64,000 nt of DNA from JAFECT01 sp036501825 (GCA_036501825.1 DASXZP010000012.1:62001-126000), one strand, 5' to 3'; shown: positions 51,547 to 59,598, numbered from the stretch's first letter. Notes: generated by a model not told the origin, from the letters alone. Translations and numbers: made by a program.

Positions 51547-52086
51547 TCAGCCGCCCGTCGGGACGCAGATCGAGCGAATGCCGTTGACCTCGCCCGGCGC
51601 CACGACCACGGCGGCCCAGTTGATCGGCGCGTTCGAGGTCGAGGCGGCGTAGGTGTTGATCTGCAGCAGGCCGTCGCCCGGATCGAAATAGGCCTGCACG
51701 CTGCGGTCCGGACGGCCTTCCGGCTGGAAGAAGCCGCCGGCGCGGACCAGGTAGCTGTTCGGCGTCACGAACTCGGGCGGAACGCCGAGATCGGCCGCCA
51801 TCTCCTTGGTCAGGATCTCGTAGTTGGCGTCCTGCAGGATCGTGCGCGCCTTCACCTGAGCATACTCGGACGGCACATAGACCATGCTGAGGCTCAGAGA
51901 ATCCGGCGACGCCTCAGGCGCCGCGCTCTGGCACCAGGGCGCAGCCGGGGGCGGCGCGTCATCGCTCTGGAACACCTGTTGACCGGCGCCGAGCGCCGGC
52001 GCCGCCGTGGCCATGACGAGAACCGCAGCGCCCGCGAGCAGCGCGCGCCCGATGCTCTTGCCGTTCCTGTGCGGGGCGCGGCGCAA
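51547..52086 (-). CDS. Secreted protein of unknown function downstream of rplQ
   Basis: A 179-residue exported protein. The start is TTG 52086, 3 bp after the rplQ stop, with GAGG inside the end of rplQ; it gives a signal peptide (RRAPHRNGKSIGRALLAGAA to ALGAG). The mature region (MVYVPSEYAQVKARTILQDANYEILTKEM described in parts: an aromatic-rich start, then GGFFQPEGRPD and INTYAASTSNAPINWAAVVVA) matches no family I know. It has two cysteines far apart (PWCQS and SICVP). It is likely cotranscribed with the ribosomal alpha operon, an odd partner. Confidence 0.65.
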   Translation of the reverse strand: MRRAPHRNGKSIGRALLAGAAVLVMATAAPALGAGQQVFQSDDAPPPAAPWCQSAAPEASPDSLSLSMVYVPSEYAQVKARTILQDANYEILTKEMAADLGVPPEFVTPNSYLVRAGGFFQPEGRPDRSVQAYFDPGDGLLQINTYAASTSNAPINWAAVVVAPGEVNGIRSICVPTGG

Positions 52087-52089
52087 CGC

Positions 52090-52503
52090 TTAGGCCTCGC
52101 CGAAGGTCTCCGGCGCCGGGCCGGAGTCCTGGCCCTTGGCGGTGACATCGCGATCGACGAACTCGATGACCGCGAGCGGTGCATCGTCGCCGTAGCGGAA
52201 GCCCGCCTTCAGCACGCGGATATAGCCGCCGTTACGGTCCTTGTAGCGCGGGCCGATGGTAGCGAAGAGTTTCTGGACCTGATCCTGGTCGCGCACGCGC
52301 GAAACCGCCAGGCGGCGCGCCGACAGGTCGCCCTTCTTGGCCAGGGTCACCAGCTTCTCGACGAAGGGACGCAGTTCCTTCGCCTTGGGCAGGGTGGTGA
52401 CGATCTGCTCGTGCTTGATGAGGGCCGCGGCCATGTTGGCGAACATGGCGGTGCGGTGGCTGGCCGTGCGGCCGAGTTTGCGGAAAGCGTTACCGTGACG
52501 CAT
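52090..52503 (-). CDS. rplQ: 50S ribosomal protein L17
   Basis: A 137-residue ribosomal protein of the large subunit near the exit tunnel. MRHGNAFRKLGRTASHRTAMFANMAAAL is the invariant start, split here only by description, and LRPFVEKLVTLAKKGD follows. The C-terminal 20 residues (VTAKGQDSGPAPETFGEA) are an extension over E. coli. It is the last ribosomal gene of the alpha operon, 241 bp after rpoA. Confidence 0.97.
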   Translation of the reverse strand: MRHGNAFRKLGRTASHRTAMFANMAAALIKHEQIVTTLPKAKELRPFVEKLVTLAKKGDLSARRLAVSRVRDQDQVQKLFATIGPRYKDRNGGYIRVLKAGFRYGDDAPLAVIEFVDRDVTAKGQDSGPAPETFGEA

Positions 52504-52744
52504 CGTTTCGTCTCCTGAGACCGGCGCCTCGCCGATCCCCCAAAATCGAGCCCGAAAGCGAAGGCGGCGCCTGATGGCGACCGCCCGTTCCGGACGTCGG
52601 CGCTCCCGAAGGATCACCGAGGTCGCCGGGACAAGGTCTTGGCTCTTTCCCGACGAGCAGAAACGCGAAATTCACGCTCCTATAAAAAGGAAACCGGCCG
52701 CGGTTTCCCGCGGCCGGCTCGTAGTTCACCGTATTTACGGTGGA

Positions 52745-53761
52745 TCAGATTTGATCCTCGAACTTTTTCGCCAGGTCTTCGATGTTTTCCGGCGGCCAGT
52801 TCGGCACGTCCATGCCGAGCGACAGGCCCATGGAAGCCAGCACTTCCTTGATCTCGTTGAGCGACTTGCGGCCGAAGTTCGGGGTGCGCAGCATCTCCGC
52901 TTCGGTCTTCTGGATCAGGTCGCCGATGTAGACGATGTTGTCGTTCTTCAGGCAGTTGGCCGAACGGACCGACAGCTCGAGCTCGTCGACCTTCTTGAGC
53001 AGCGCCGGGTTGAACGGCAGCTCCGGCGCGCCTTCGTCGGCGGACGGCTTCTTCGGCTCTTCGAAGGTGATGAAGATCTGCAGCTGGTCCTGCAGGATGC
53101 GCGCGGCGTAGGCCACGGCGTCCACGGGCGTGACCGCGCCGTTGGTCTCCACTTCCATGATCAGCTTGTCATAGTCGAGCGACTGGCCCTGACGGGTCGG
53201 CTCGACGCGGTAAGCCACGCGCTTGACCGGCGAATAGAGCGCGTCGACCGCGATCAGGCCGATAGGCGCGTCTTCGGGACGGTTACGCTCGGCCGGGACG
53301 TAGCCCTTGCCGTTCTCGATGGTGAACTCCATGCGCACGGTCGCGCCCTCGTCGAGGGTGCAGATGACGTGGTCAGGGTTCAGAATCTCGATGTCCGACG
53401 GCGCATCGATGTGGCTCGCGGTCACCGGGCCGGGGCCCTGGCCGCGCAGGGTCATGCGCTTGGGGCCTTCGGCGTGCATGCGCAGCGCCAGTTGCTTGAT
53501 GTTCAGCACGATGTCGACGACGTCTTCGCGCACGCCCTCCATGGAGGAGAATTCGTGCACCACGCCGTCGATCTGCACCGCGGTCACCGCCGCGCCTTGC
53601 AGCGAGGACAGGAGAACGCGACGCAGCGCATTGCCGAGCGTCACGCCAAAGCCGCGCTCGAGGGGTTCCGCCACCAGACGCGCCCGTCGTTGGGCGTCGG
53701 CGCCGGTCTCGATTTGCGGCTTTTCGGGACGGATCAGCTGCTGCCAGTTTCTTTCGATCAT
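52745..53761 (-). CDS. rpoA: RNA polymerase alpha subunit
   Basis: A 338-residue subunit that dimerises to nucleate RNA polymerase assembly. The N-terminal domain (about 25-235) contains RARLVAEPLERGFGVTLGNALRRVLLSS; the C-terminal domain (about 255-325, LLKKVDELELSVRSANCLKNDNI and GRKSLNEIKEVL) binds UP elements and activators. It follows rpsK by 67 bp in the standard alpha-operon order. Confidence 0.98.
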   Translation of the reverse strand: MIERNWQQLIRPEKPQIETGADAQRRARLVAEPLERGFGVTLGNALRRVLLSSLQGAAVTAVQIDGVVHEFSSMEGVREDVVDIVLNIKQLALRMHAEGPKRMTLRGQGPGPVTASHIDAPSDIEILNPDHVICTLDEGATVRMEFTIENGKGYVPAERNRPEDAPIGLIAVDALYSPVKRVAYRVEPTRQGQSLDYDKLIMEVETNGAVTPVDAVAYAARILQDQLQIFITFEEPKKPSADEGAPELPFNPALLKKVDELELSVRSANCLKNDNIVYIGDLIQKTEAEMLRTPNFGRKSLNEIKEVLASMGLSLGMDVPNWPPENIEDLAKKFEDQI

Positions 53762-53828
53762 TCGGTCCCTCGAACGGGTTGCGCAGGCCGTGAGGAGCGC
53801 GGCCGGCGGCGGAAATTTCAGTACGCGG

Positions 53829-54221
53829 TCAGACCCGACGCCGCTTGGGCGGGCGGCAGCCGTTGTGCGGAATCGGGGTCACGTCGCGGATGGTGGTGAT
53901 GGTCAGGCCGACGGACTGCAGAGCGCGCAGCGCCGACTCACGGCCCGAACCCGGACCGGCGACGTTCACTTCCAGCGTCTTCACGCCATGCTCCATCGCC
54001 TTGCGGCCGGCGTCTTCGGCGGCCATCTGCGCGGCGTAGGGCGTCGACTTACGCGAACCCTTGAAGCCCATGGTCCCGGCCGAGGACCAGGAAATCGCAT
54101 TCCCCTGGGCGTCGGTGATGGTGATCATGGTGTTGTTGAACGAGGCGTTCACATGCGCCACGCCCGAGATGATGTTCTTGCGTTCGCGCTTCTTGACGCG
54201 ACCGGCCGGTTCCTTGGCCAT
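53829..54221 (-). CDS. rpsK: 30S ribosomal protein S11
   Basis: A 130-residue small-subunit protein of the platform, contacting the mRNA exit region. GVAHVNASFNNTMITITDAQGN and the C-terminal IRDVTPIPHNGCRPPKRRRV are diagnostic. It lies 12 bp after rpsM. Confidence 0.98.
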   Translation of the reverse strand: MAKEPAGRVKKRERKNIISGVAHVNASFNNTMITITDAQGNAISWSSAGTMGFKGSRKSTPYAAQMAAEDAGRKAMEHGVKTLEVNVAGPGSGRESALRALQSVGLTITTIRDVTPIPHNGCRPPKRRRV

Positions 54222-54233
54222 CGAGATCAGCCC

Positions 54234-54602
54234 TTACTTCTTCTTGCCGGCGATCGGCTTGGCGGGGCCCTTGCGGGTGCGGGCGTTGGTGTGGGTGCGC
54301 TGACCGCGCACCGGCAGGTTCTTGCGGTGACGCAGGCCGCGGTAGCACGCCAGGTCCATCAGGCGCTTGATGTTGACCGCGACTTCACGGCGCAGGTCGC
54401 CCTCGACGCTGTAATCCTTGTCGATGGTCTCGCGGATCTGCAGGACTTCCTGGTCGGTCAGCTGGTTGACCCGGCGAGCGTCCTCAATCCCGACCTTGGA
54501 CATGATGTCCTTGGCGCGCTTGGGGCCGATCCCGTGGATGTACTGCAGCGCGACTTCCACGCGCTTGTTGGTCGGAATGTTCACGCCGGCGATGCGGGCC
54601 AC
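54234..54602 (-). CDS. rpsM: 30S ribosomal protein S13
   Basis: A 122-residue head protein contacting the P-site tRNA and the large subunit. I choose GTG 54602, giving the canonical MARIAGVNIPTNKRVE start with AGGAG about 9 bp upstream; the ATG at 54626 would add eight residues not found in the family. GPKRAKDIMSKVGI and the basic tail GQRTHTNARTRKG are typical. It is now the first gene of its transcript, with its own promoter at 54704-54731, because other genes separate it from adk. Confidence 0.96.
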   Translation of the reverse strand: MARIAGVNIPTNKRVEVALQYIHGIGPKRAKDIMSKVGIEDARRVNQLTDQEVLQIRETIDKDYSVEGDLRREVAVNIKRLMDLACYRGLRHRKNLPVRGQRTHTNARTRKGPAKPIAGKKK

Positions 54603-54643
54603 GTCAAAAGTCTCCTGAACGCGCAATAACGCGACGCCGACGC

Positions 54644-54673
54644 CCGGCTCTGAAATGGGAACTCAGGAGCCGG
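54644..54673 (-). other. Hairpin in the rpsM leader
   Basis: CCGGCTC-TGA (54644-54653) pairs with TCA-G-GAGCCGG (54663-54673) in the 100-nt leader between the predicted promoter and rpsM. Such leaders may serve ribosomal-protein feedback, but no known motif is recognised. Confidence 0.3.
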
Positions 54674-54703
54674 CGAGCGCGCGCTGTTTCGCGGAAGCGG
54701 TCC

Positions 54704-54731
54704 GTTATAGGGATCGGAACGCTTACGTCAA
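54704..54731 (-). promoter_or_regulatory. Strong sigma-70-type promoter for rpsM-rpsK-rpoA-rplQ
   Basis: On the minus strand, TTGACG (54726-54731) and TATAAC (54704-54709) are spaced 16 bp apart, each 5 of 6 to consensus. It points at rpsM, 102 bp before its start codon. This is the best promoter match in the window and explains how the alpha half of the operon is expressed after separation from adk. Confidence 0.75.
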
Positions 54732-54771
54732 TGGGGTTCGGAGGCCTAAATGGGCCGGCCTTAACCGGATT

Positions 54772-55245
54772 TCAAGCGGCGGGGCGGTCGGTCGCGGCGG
54801 ACCCCGCCGGCTCAACCTGCAGCCGGTTCAAAAGCTCCAGTAAAACAACGGCCTCGTCGTCGGAAAGGCCGGAGCGCAGGGCCGCCTCGTGAACTTCGAC
54901 CTTGGGTTCGGCCCGAGCGACCGCTTCCGCGCCGGCCGGCGTCAGATGCAGGCTCACGGTGCGCCGGTCCCGGCCTGGGCGCCGCTCGATCAGGCCGCGG
55001 CTGACCAGTTGATCGAGCAGCTGGGTGAGTGACGATCGGTCCAGTCCCGCCGCCGCCGCGATCTCGGTCTGCGACCGGCCCGGGTTCAACTCGACCAACT
55101 TCAGCACCCCGAACTGGCCGGGCGCGATCCCGGCCTCCCCCGCCAGCCGGCCGAACAGGCCGTTGGAGCGGAAGAAGGCGCGACGGAGCTGGTAGCCGAT
55201 GCGGGCGTCGAGGGGGCCAAAGGCGATGGGCGGCTTTTCGGGCAT
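54772..55245 (-). CDS. MarR family transcriptional regulator
   Basis: A 157-residue winged-helix dimeric regulator: FGVLKLVELNPGRSQTEIAAAAGLDRSSLTQLLDQLVSRGLI is the DNA-binding part, with the wing ERRPGRDRRTVSLHLTPAG (D-R-R is the conserved wing tip). MarR proteins usually repress a divergent neighbour and release on binding phenolic or hydrophobic ligands. Here the divergent neighbour is an S41 peptidase, and a 16-bp palindrome lies between them. The gene sits inside the ribosomal cluster, between adk and rpsM. Confidence 0.93.
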   Translation of the reverse strand: MPEKPPIAFGPLDARIGYQLRRAFFRSNGLFGRLAGEAGIAPGQFGVLKLVELNPGRSQTEIAAAAGLDRSSLTQLLDQLVSRGLIERRPGRDRRTVSLHLTPAGAEAVARAEPKVEVHEAALRSGLSDDEAVVLLELLNRLQVEPAGSAATDRPAA

Positions 55246-55281
55246 GGGGCCAGCTTACTGCGATTTAATTTGCTCCAAAAC

Positions 55282-55297
55282 AGTTTTATGCAAAACT
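55282..55297. promoter_or_regulatory. MarR operator candidate in the divergent spacer
   Basis: AGTTTT-ATGC-AAAACT is a perfect 6-bp-arm inverted repeat, the length usual for MarR sites. It overlaps a plausible rightward promoter (TTGCTC at 55270 and AACTAT at 55294) and lies 31 bp before the peptidase start, so binding would repress the peptidase and perhaps marR itself. Confidence 0.6.
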
Positions 55298-55327
55298 ATT
55301 TTCAGACTCGGAGCCTGGAGCCCGCCC

Positions 55328-56395
55328 ATGCGCCGCCTCACCGCCCTTCTCGCCTCGGCCCTGCTGGCCGGCGCTCTCAGCCCCCTCGCCTCGCCCGTCC
55401 TGGCCCAGGCCCTGCCCACGATCGACAAGGCGCCCGACGCGCCGACCGGTCCGATGACCGCCGACGAGCAGCGCGCGACCCTCGAGGACCTGGCGCAGCA
55501 GCTGCAGGACAACTTCGTCTTCCCCGACGCCGCCGATCGCTACGCCGCCATGCTGCGCGCCAACGCCAAAAGCGGCGCCTATGCCAACCTCACCGATCCG
55601 AAGGCGTTCGCCACTAAGGTCACCGCCGATCTGCAGGCCGTGGCGAAGGACGGCCACCTGCGTATGACCATCGCCGAGGAACGCGGCCTGCCCGCCGACC
55701 TGCGCAGCAAGGAAGCGATGCCGAAGGTCGATACGATGGGCCTGGAAGAGACGAAGATGATCGGCGACGTCGCCTATCTGCGCTTCAGCCTCTTCCCCGA
55801 GGATCCCAAGGTCGCCGCCGCGGCGCGCGATTTCCTCATCGCGCACCAGGACGCCAAGGCGGTGATCATCGACGCGCGCAAGCACCACGGCGGCGGCCTG
55901 TCGGTGATGGATGCGTTCCTGCCGTTGCTCTACGCCAAGGAGACGATGCTGGTGCGCATGGACACGCGCGCTTCGGCCGCGGGCGACGGTCCCTTGCCGT
56001 TCAAAAGCCTGCACCTGCAGCCTTCGCCCAAGAGCGTGGTGCGCGCCGACCAGTACGTCGAACCGGACACGCGATACACCGGCCTGCAGCATGTGCCGGT
56101 CTACTATCTGACCGCGCACTACACCGCCTCGGCCGCCGAGCACCTGGCCTTTGCGTTCAAGCGCACCCATCGCGCCATCCTGGTGGGCGAAACCACTCGC
56201 GGCGCGGGCCACTACGGCGGCCCCATTCCGATCGGCAAGCGCTTCGCAGCGTTCATCCCCGTGGGCCGCACCTACGATCCGGACACCAATCTCGATTGGG
56301 AAGGCGTCGGCGTGAAGCCCGACGTCGACGTCCCCGCCGACCAGGCGCTCGACAAGGCGCTGGACCTCGCCCGCCTAGCCGGCGCGCATCCCTAA
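55328..56395 (+). CDS. S41 family peptidase (tail-specific protease-like), secreted
   Basis: A 355-residue exported protein starting at ATG 55328; the signal peptide ends near VLAQ (residue 27). The S41 catalytic core is recognisable: AVIIDARKHHGGGLSV as the substrate-groove strand, YLTAHYTASAAEHLAFAFK with nucleophile S268 in TASAAE, and GETTRGAGHYGG with the FIPVGRTYDP strand following. An N-terminal helical domain (about 35-130) replaces the PDZ domain of CtpA, as in IRBP-like members. It runs against the ribosomal operon and is probably controlled by the divergent MarR protein. Substrates unknown. Confidence 0.88.
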   Translation: MRRLTALLASALLAGALSPLASPVLAQALPTIDKAPDAPTGPMTADEQRATLEDLAQQLQDNFVFPDAADRYAAMLRANAKSGAYANLTDPKAFATKVTADLQAVAKDGHLRMTIAEERGLPADLRSKEAMPKVDTMGLEETKMIGDVAYLRFSLFPEDPKVAAAARDFLIAHQDAKAVIIDARKHHGGGLSVMDAFLPLLYAKETMLVRMDTRASAAGDGPLPFKSLHLQPSPKSVVRADQYVEPDTRYTGLQHVPVYYLTAHYTASAAEHLAFAFKRTHRAILVGETTRGAGHYGGPIPIGKRFAAFIPVGRTYDPDTNLDWEGVGVKPDVDVPADQALDKALDLARLAGAHP

Positions 56396-56403
56396 GCCTC
56401 AAC

Positions 56404-56665
56404 TTCCGCTCAGCCCCGCGCAAGCGGGGATCGGGTCTTTTTGAGTCCACGAACCACACCAACAAGAGCCTGCTTCACGCCGTAGGCGCAGGCCTATTCA
56501 TGGCGCTCCGCGCCGAAGATCGCTCCGGATGCGCGAACCGTTCGTGTGGTTCGTGTGGTTCGTGGACAATCTTCTCTTCGCGGACGCGAGCAACAGCGTC
56601 CGTGCTTTCCGTGTTTTCCGTGGTCAAAAAAGCCTGGGTCCCCGCTTGTGCGGGGATGAGCGGAA
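56404..56665. repeat. Compound inverted repeat filling the S41/ABM convergent spacer
   Basis: Outer arms at 56404-56442 and 56626-56665 are imperfect reverse complements (TTCCGCTCA, then CCCCGC...GCGGGGA and a T5-6 run). Nested inside, GTCCACGAACCACAC (56445-56459) mirrors GTGTGGTTCGTGGAC (56552-56566), and that right copy also has a direct half-repeat (GTGTGGTTC twice). The right outer arm touches the stop codon of the next gene. The T-runs let both arms act as terminators. Confidence 0.75.
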
Positions 56666-56983
56666 TTATTGAAGGTTCGATGTCGCCACGACTCGATGAT
56701 GCTCGACGGTGCGCGGTTGCGTCAGCAGGAAGCGGGCGTCTTCGGGATAGTAGCGGGCGATGTCGATGTCTTCGCCGGCGAAGGCCTTGATGTCGTCGAG
56801 CGAGCGCCACCAGCTCAATGTCGTGACTTCGGTGCGCCCGTCGCCGAGCGCGCGGAACAGCATCTGGAAGCCGAGGTTGCCGGGGGTCGATGCATAGTCG
56901 GCGCCGCCGGTGGCTTCGATGTAGGCGCGGTAGGCGTCTTCGTCCTCGCTGCGGATCAGGGCTGACCAGCGGCGCAGGATCAT
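56666..56983 (-). CDS. Small dimeric alpha-beta barrel protein, antibiotic-biosynthesis-monooxygenase-like
   Basis: A 105-residue protein: ILRRWSALIRSEDEDAYRAYIEATGG, then GFQMLFRALGDGRTEVTTLSWWRSLDDIKAFAG and ARYYPEDARFLL fit the ferredoxin-like ABM fold (described in parts, each shorter stretch visible at residues 2-27, 38-70 and 76-87). Members range from monooxygenases to heme-degrading or stress proteins; no heme ligand is clear. It starts 3 bp after the adk stop and is cotranscribed with the ribosomal cluster. Function unknown. Confidence 0.7.
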   Translation of the reverse strand: MILRRWSALIRSEDEDAYRAYIEATGGADYASTPGNLGFQMLFRALGDGRTEVTTLSWWRSLDDIKAFAGEDIDIARYYPEDARFLLTQPRTVEHHRVVATSNLQ

Positions 56984-56986
56984 GGC

Positions 56987-57568
56987 TCAGACGCGGTCGA
57001 TAGCCTGGGCGATGGCCGCTTCGACTTCGCCGATTGGGCGCATGCCGTCCACCTCGACCAGTTTCCGCTGGGCTTCGAAGTACGGCAGCAGCGGCGCGGT
57101 CTGGGCGTTGTAGGCGGCGAGCCGGACCTTGAACGATTCCGGATTGTCGTCGGGGCGGCCGCCCTCTTCGAAACGCTTGGCGATGCGCGCGAGCAGCGCG
57201 GCTTCATCGACCACCAGGCGAACGACCCGATCGATGGCGCGGCCGCGGCCCGCAAGCATGCGGTCGAGCGCCTCGGCCTGGGCGACGGTGCGCGGGAAGC
57301 CGTCGAAGATGGCGCCGCCGGCATGTTCGGCCTCGTCCATGCGCTCTTCGATGAGGGCGATGACGATCTCGTCGGTGACCAGGCCGCCGGAGGCCATGAT
57401 CGGCGCCACGCGCTGGCCGAGCTCCGTGCCGGCCGCGATCGCGGCGCGCAGCATGTCCCCGGTCGAGAGCTGGATCATGCCGCGCTTCTCGACCAGGATC
57501 TTCGCCTGGGTGCCCTTGCCCGAACCCGGAGGTCCGAACAGGATCAGATTGAACGACCCCCCGGTCAT
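56987..57568 (-). CDS. adk: Adenylate kinase, short form
   Basis: A 193-residue enzyme balancing ATP, ADP and AMP. The P-loop is FGPPGSGKGTQ (K18), the AMP site includes STGDMLRAAIAAG, and the ATP-lid hinge has FDGFPRTVAQAEAL. The lid is short (KRFEEGGRPDDN), the version usual in Alphaproteobacteria. It is 15 bp after secY, in the standard spc-operon position. Confidence 0.97.
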   Translation of the reverse strand: MTGGSFNLILFGPPGSGKGTQAKILVEKRGMIQLSTGDMLRAAIAAGTELGQRVAPIMASGGLVTDEIVIALIEERMDEAEHAGGAIFDGFPRTVAQAEALDRMLAGRGRAIDRVVRLVVDEAALLARIAKRFEEGGRPDDNPESFKVRLAAYNAQTAPLLPYFEAQRKLVEVDGMRPIGEVEAAIAQAIDRV

Positions 57569-57583
57569 TTTAGCGACCCTTCC

Positions 57584-58945
57584 CTATCGGCCCCTGCCGC
57601 CGCGAAGCTTCGACTTCTTGATCAGGCCTTCGTACTGGTGCGCGAGCAGGTGCGACTGAATCTGCGCGACCGTGTCCATCATGACCGAGACCACGATCAG
57701 GATCGAGGTGCCGGTGAAACCGAGCTGGATCGCGGTGACGTTGGTGATGAACTCGGGGATCAGGCAGACGCCCATGACGTAGAGCGCGCCGATCGCGGTC
57801 AGGCGCGTCAGCACATAGTCGAGGTATTCCGCGGTACGCGCGCCCGGCCGGATGCCCGGCAGGAAGCCGCCGTACTTGCGCAGGTTCTCCGCCGTCTCCT
57901 TCGGATCGAACACCACCGAGGTGTAGAAGAAGCAGAAGAAAATGATCAACACCGCGTAGAACAGGATGAACAGCGGCTGGCCGTGCTGCAGCTGGGTGGT
58001 CACCGGCTGCAGCCAGCTCGCCCACTTGGAATGGGACCCGGCCACGAACGCCATGGCCGTGGTCGGCAACAGCAAGAGCGATGAGGCGAAAATCGGCGGA
58101 ATCACGCCGGAGGTGTTGACCTTCAGCGGCAGGAACGAGCTCTCGCCTCCGAACATGCGGTTGCCCACCTGGCGCTTGGGATATTGCACCAGCAGGCGCC
58201 GCTGGGCGCGCTCCATGAACACGACAAAGACCAGCAGGCCGATCGCGCCGGCCGCGATGGCCAGCATCACCACCGGCGACATGCCCCCGCTCTTGCCGCT
58301 GTTGCCCAGCATGTTGCCCACGGTGGTCGGCAGACGCGACACGATGCCGGCGAAGATGATCAGCGAGTTGCCGTTGCCCACCCCGCGCGAGGTCACCTGT
58401 TCGCCCAGCCACATCAGGAACAGCGTGCCCCCGGTCAGGGTCGCGATGGTGCCGGTGAGGAAGAAGATCCCGGTGTACGGCCCGGTGGTCGAAACCACGC
58501 CTGGACTGTTCTGCAGGCCGATGGCGATGCCGAAGCTCTGGGCCAGGGCGAGCACCACGGTCAGGTAACGGGTGTACTGGTTCAGCTGTTTGCGGCCGGC
58601 TTCGCCGCCTTCCTTCTTCAGCTTTTCCCAGGGCGGATAGATCGACTGCAGCAACTGCACGATGATCGACGCCGAGATGTAGGGCATCACGTTCAGGGCG
58701 AAGATCGCCATGTGCTGAACGGCGCCGCCGGAGAACAGGTTGAAGGTGTCGAAGATGCCCTTGCCCGAGCCCGCCGCCGTCTTGGCGAAGGCGGCGGTGT
58801 TCACGCCCGCGCACGGGATGAAGGTGCCGAAGCGGTAGACGATCAGGGCGCCTACGGTGAAGAGCAGGCGCTTGTGCAGCTCCGTCGCCTTGCGGAAGGC
58901 GCCGAAGTTGATGTTGGCGGCTAACTGTTCGGCTGCCGAAGCCAT
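57584..58945 (-). CDS. secY: Protein translocase channel subunit SecY
   Basis: A 453-residue inner-membrane protein with ten helices forming the Sec channel. LLFTVGALIVYRFGTFIPCAGVN starts helix 1 and the plug; the cytoplasmic loops with GGVPLT-type positions read here GGAVQHM and YLTVVLALAQSF, and the C-terminal GVCLIPEFITNVTAIQLGFTGTSILIVVSV is the conserved helix 10 region (seen in segments). It follows rplO by 85 bp. Confidence 0.97.
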   Translation of the reverse strand: MASAAEQLAANINFGAFRKATELHKRLLFTVGALIVYRFGTFIPCAGVNTAAFAKTAAGSGKGIFDTFNLFSGGAVQHMAIFALNVMPYISASIIVQLLQSIYPPWEKLKKEGGEAGRKQLNQYTRYLTVVLALAQSFGIAIGLQNSPGVVSTTGPYTGIFFLTGTIATLTGGTLFLMWLGEQVTSRGVGNGNSLIIFAGIVSRLPTTVGNMLGNSGKSGGMSPVVMLAIAAGAIGLLVFVVFMERAQRRLLVQYPKRQVGNRMFGGESSFLPLKVNTSGVIPPIFASSLLLLPTTAMAFVAGSHSKWASWLQPVTTQLQHGQPLFILFYAVLIIFFCFFYTSVVFDPKETAENLRKYGGFLPGIRPGARTAEYLDYVLTRLTAIGALYVMGVCLIPEFITNVTAIQLGFTGTSILIVVSVMMDTVAQIQSHLLAHQYEGLIKKSKLRGGRGR

Positions 58946-59030
58946 ATGGGCATTCCCCGAGACTGAGGCGTCTCAAATAGGTGAAAGCTTGGCCCACCGC
59001 GAGGGGTGGACCAAAAAAGCCTTACGAACC

Positions 59031-59516
59031 TTAGGCTTCGTCGTTGGCCGGGGCCGGACGGGTGAGCGTAAGCTTGCCGCCGGCGGCTTCCACCGCCTTG
59101 GCCGCCGAGGCCGTCGCCGACCAGACCACCAGCTCGATCTTGGCCTTCAGCTCGCCGTTGCCCAGCAGGCGCACGCCGTCCTTGGCCCGGCGGATGACGC
59201 CCGCGGCGCGCAGCGCGTCCGCATCGACCGTCTTCTTCACGTCGAGCTTCTTGGCGTCGATGGCCTTCTGGATGCGCCAGAGGTTCACTTCGACGAGCTT
59301 GAGCGCGAAGGGATTGTTGAAGCCGCGCTTGGGCATGCGCATGTGCAGCGGCATCTGGCCGCCTTCGAAGCCCGCCAGCGCAACGCCGGTACGGGACTTC
59401 TGGCCCTTCACGCCGCGACCGGAGGTCTTGCCCTTGCCCGAGCCCGGGCCGCGGCCGACGCGCATGCGCTTCTTGTGCGAGCCCGCGTTGTCGCGGATTT
59501 CATTCAGCTTGGTCAT
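59031..59516 (-). CDS. rplO: 50S ribosomal protein L15
   Basis: A 161-residue protein. ATG 59516 gives MTKLNEIRDNAGSHKKRMRV and the hallmark GRGPGSGKGKTSGRGVKGQKSR; an ATG at 59552 would add twelve foreign residues. The C-terminus (KLTLTRPAPANDEA) is slightly longer than in E. coli. Acts in late large-subunit assembly. It lies 82 bp after rpmD. Confidence 0.97.
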   Translation of the reverse strand: MTKLNEIRDNAGSHKKRMRVGRGPGSGKGKTSGRGVKGQKSRTGVALAGFEGGQMPLHMRMPKRGFNNPFALKLVEVNLWRIQKAIDAKKLDVKKTVDADALRAAGVIRRAKDGVRLLGNGELKAKIELVVWSATASAAKAVEAAGGKLTLTRPAPANDEA

Positions 59517-59598
59517 CTCAGCCTTCTCCTTGGAGCATAAGCGCCAGAGCAAACACTCTGACTCGGCTTGGTTTCTGTCTTCCGCTTGAAGCGGGTTC

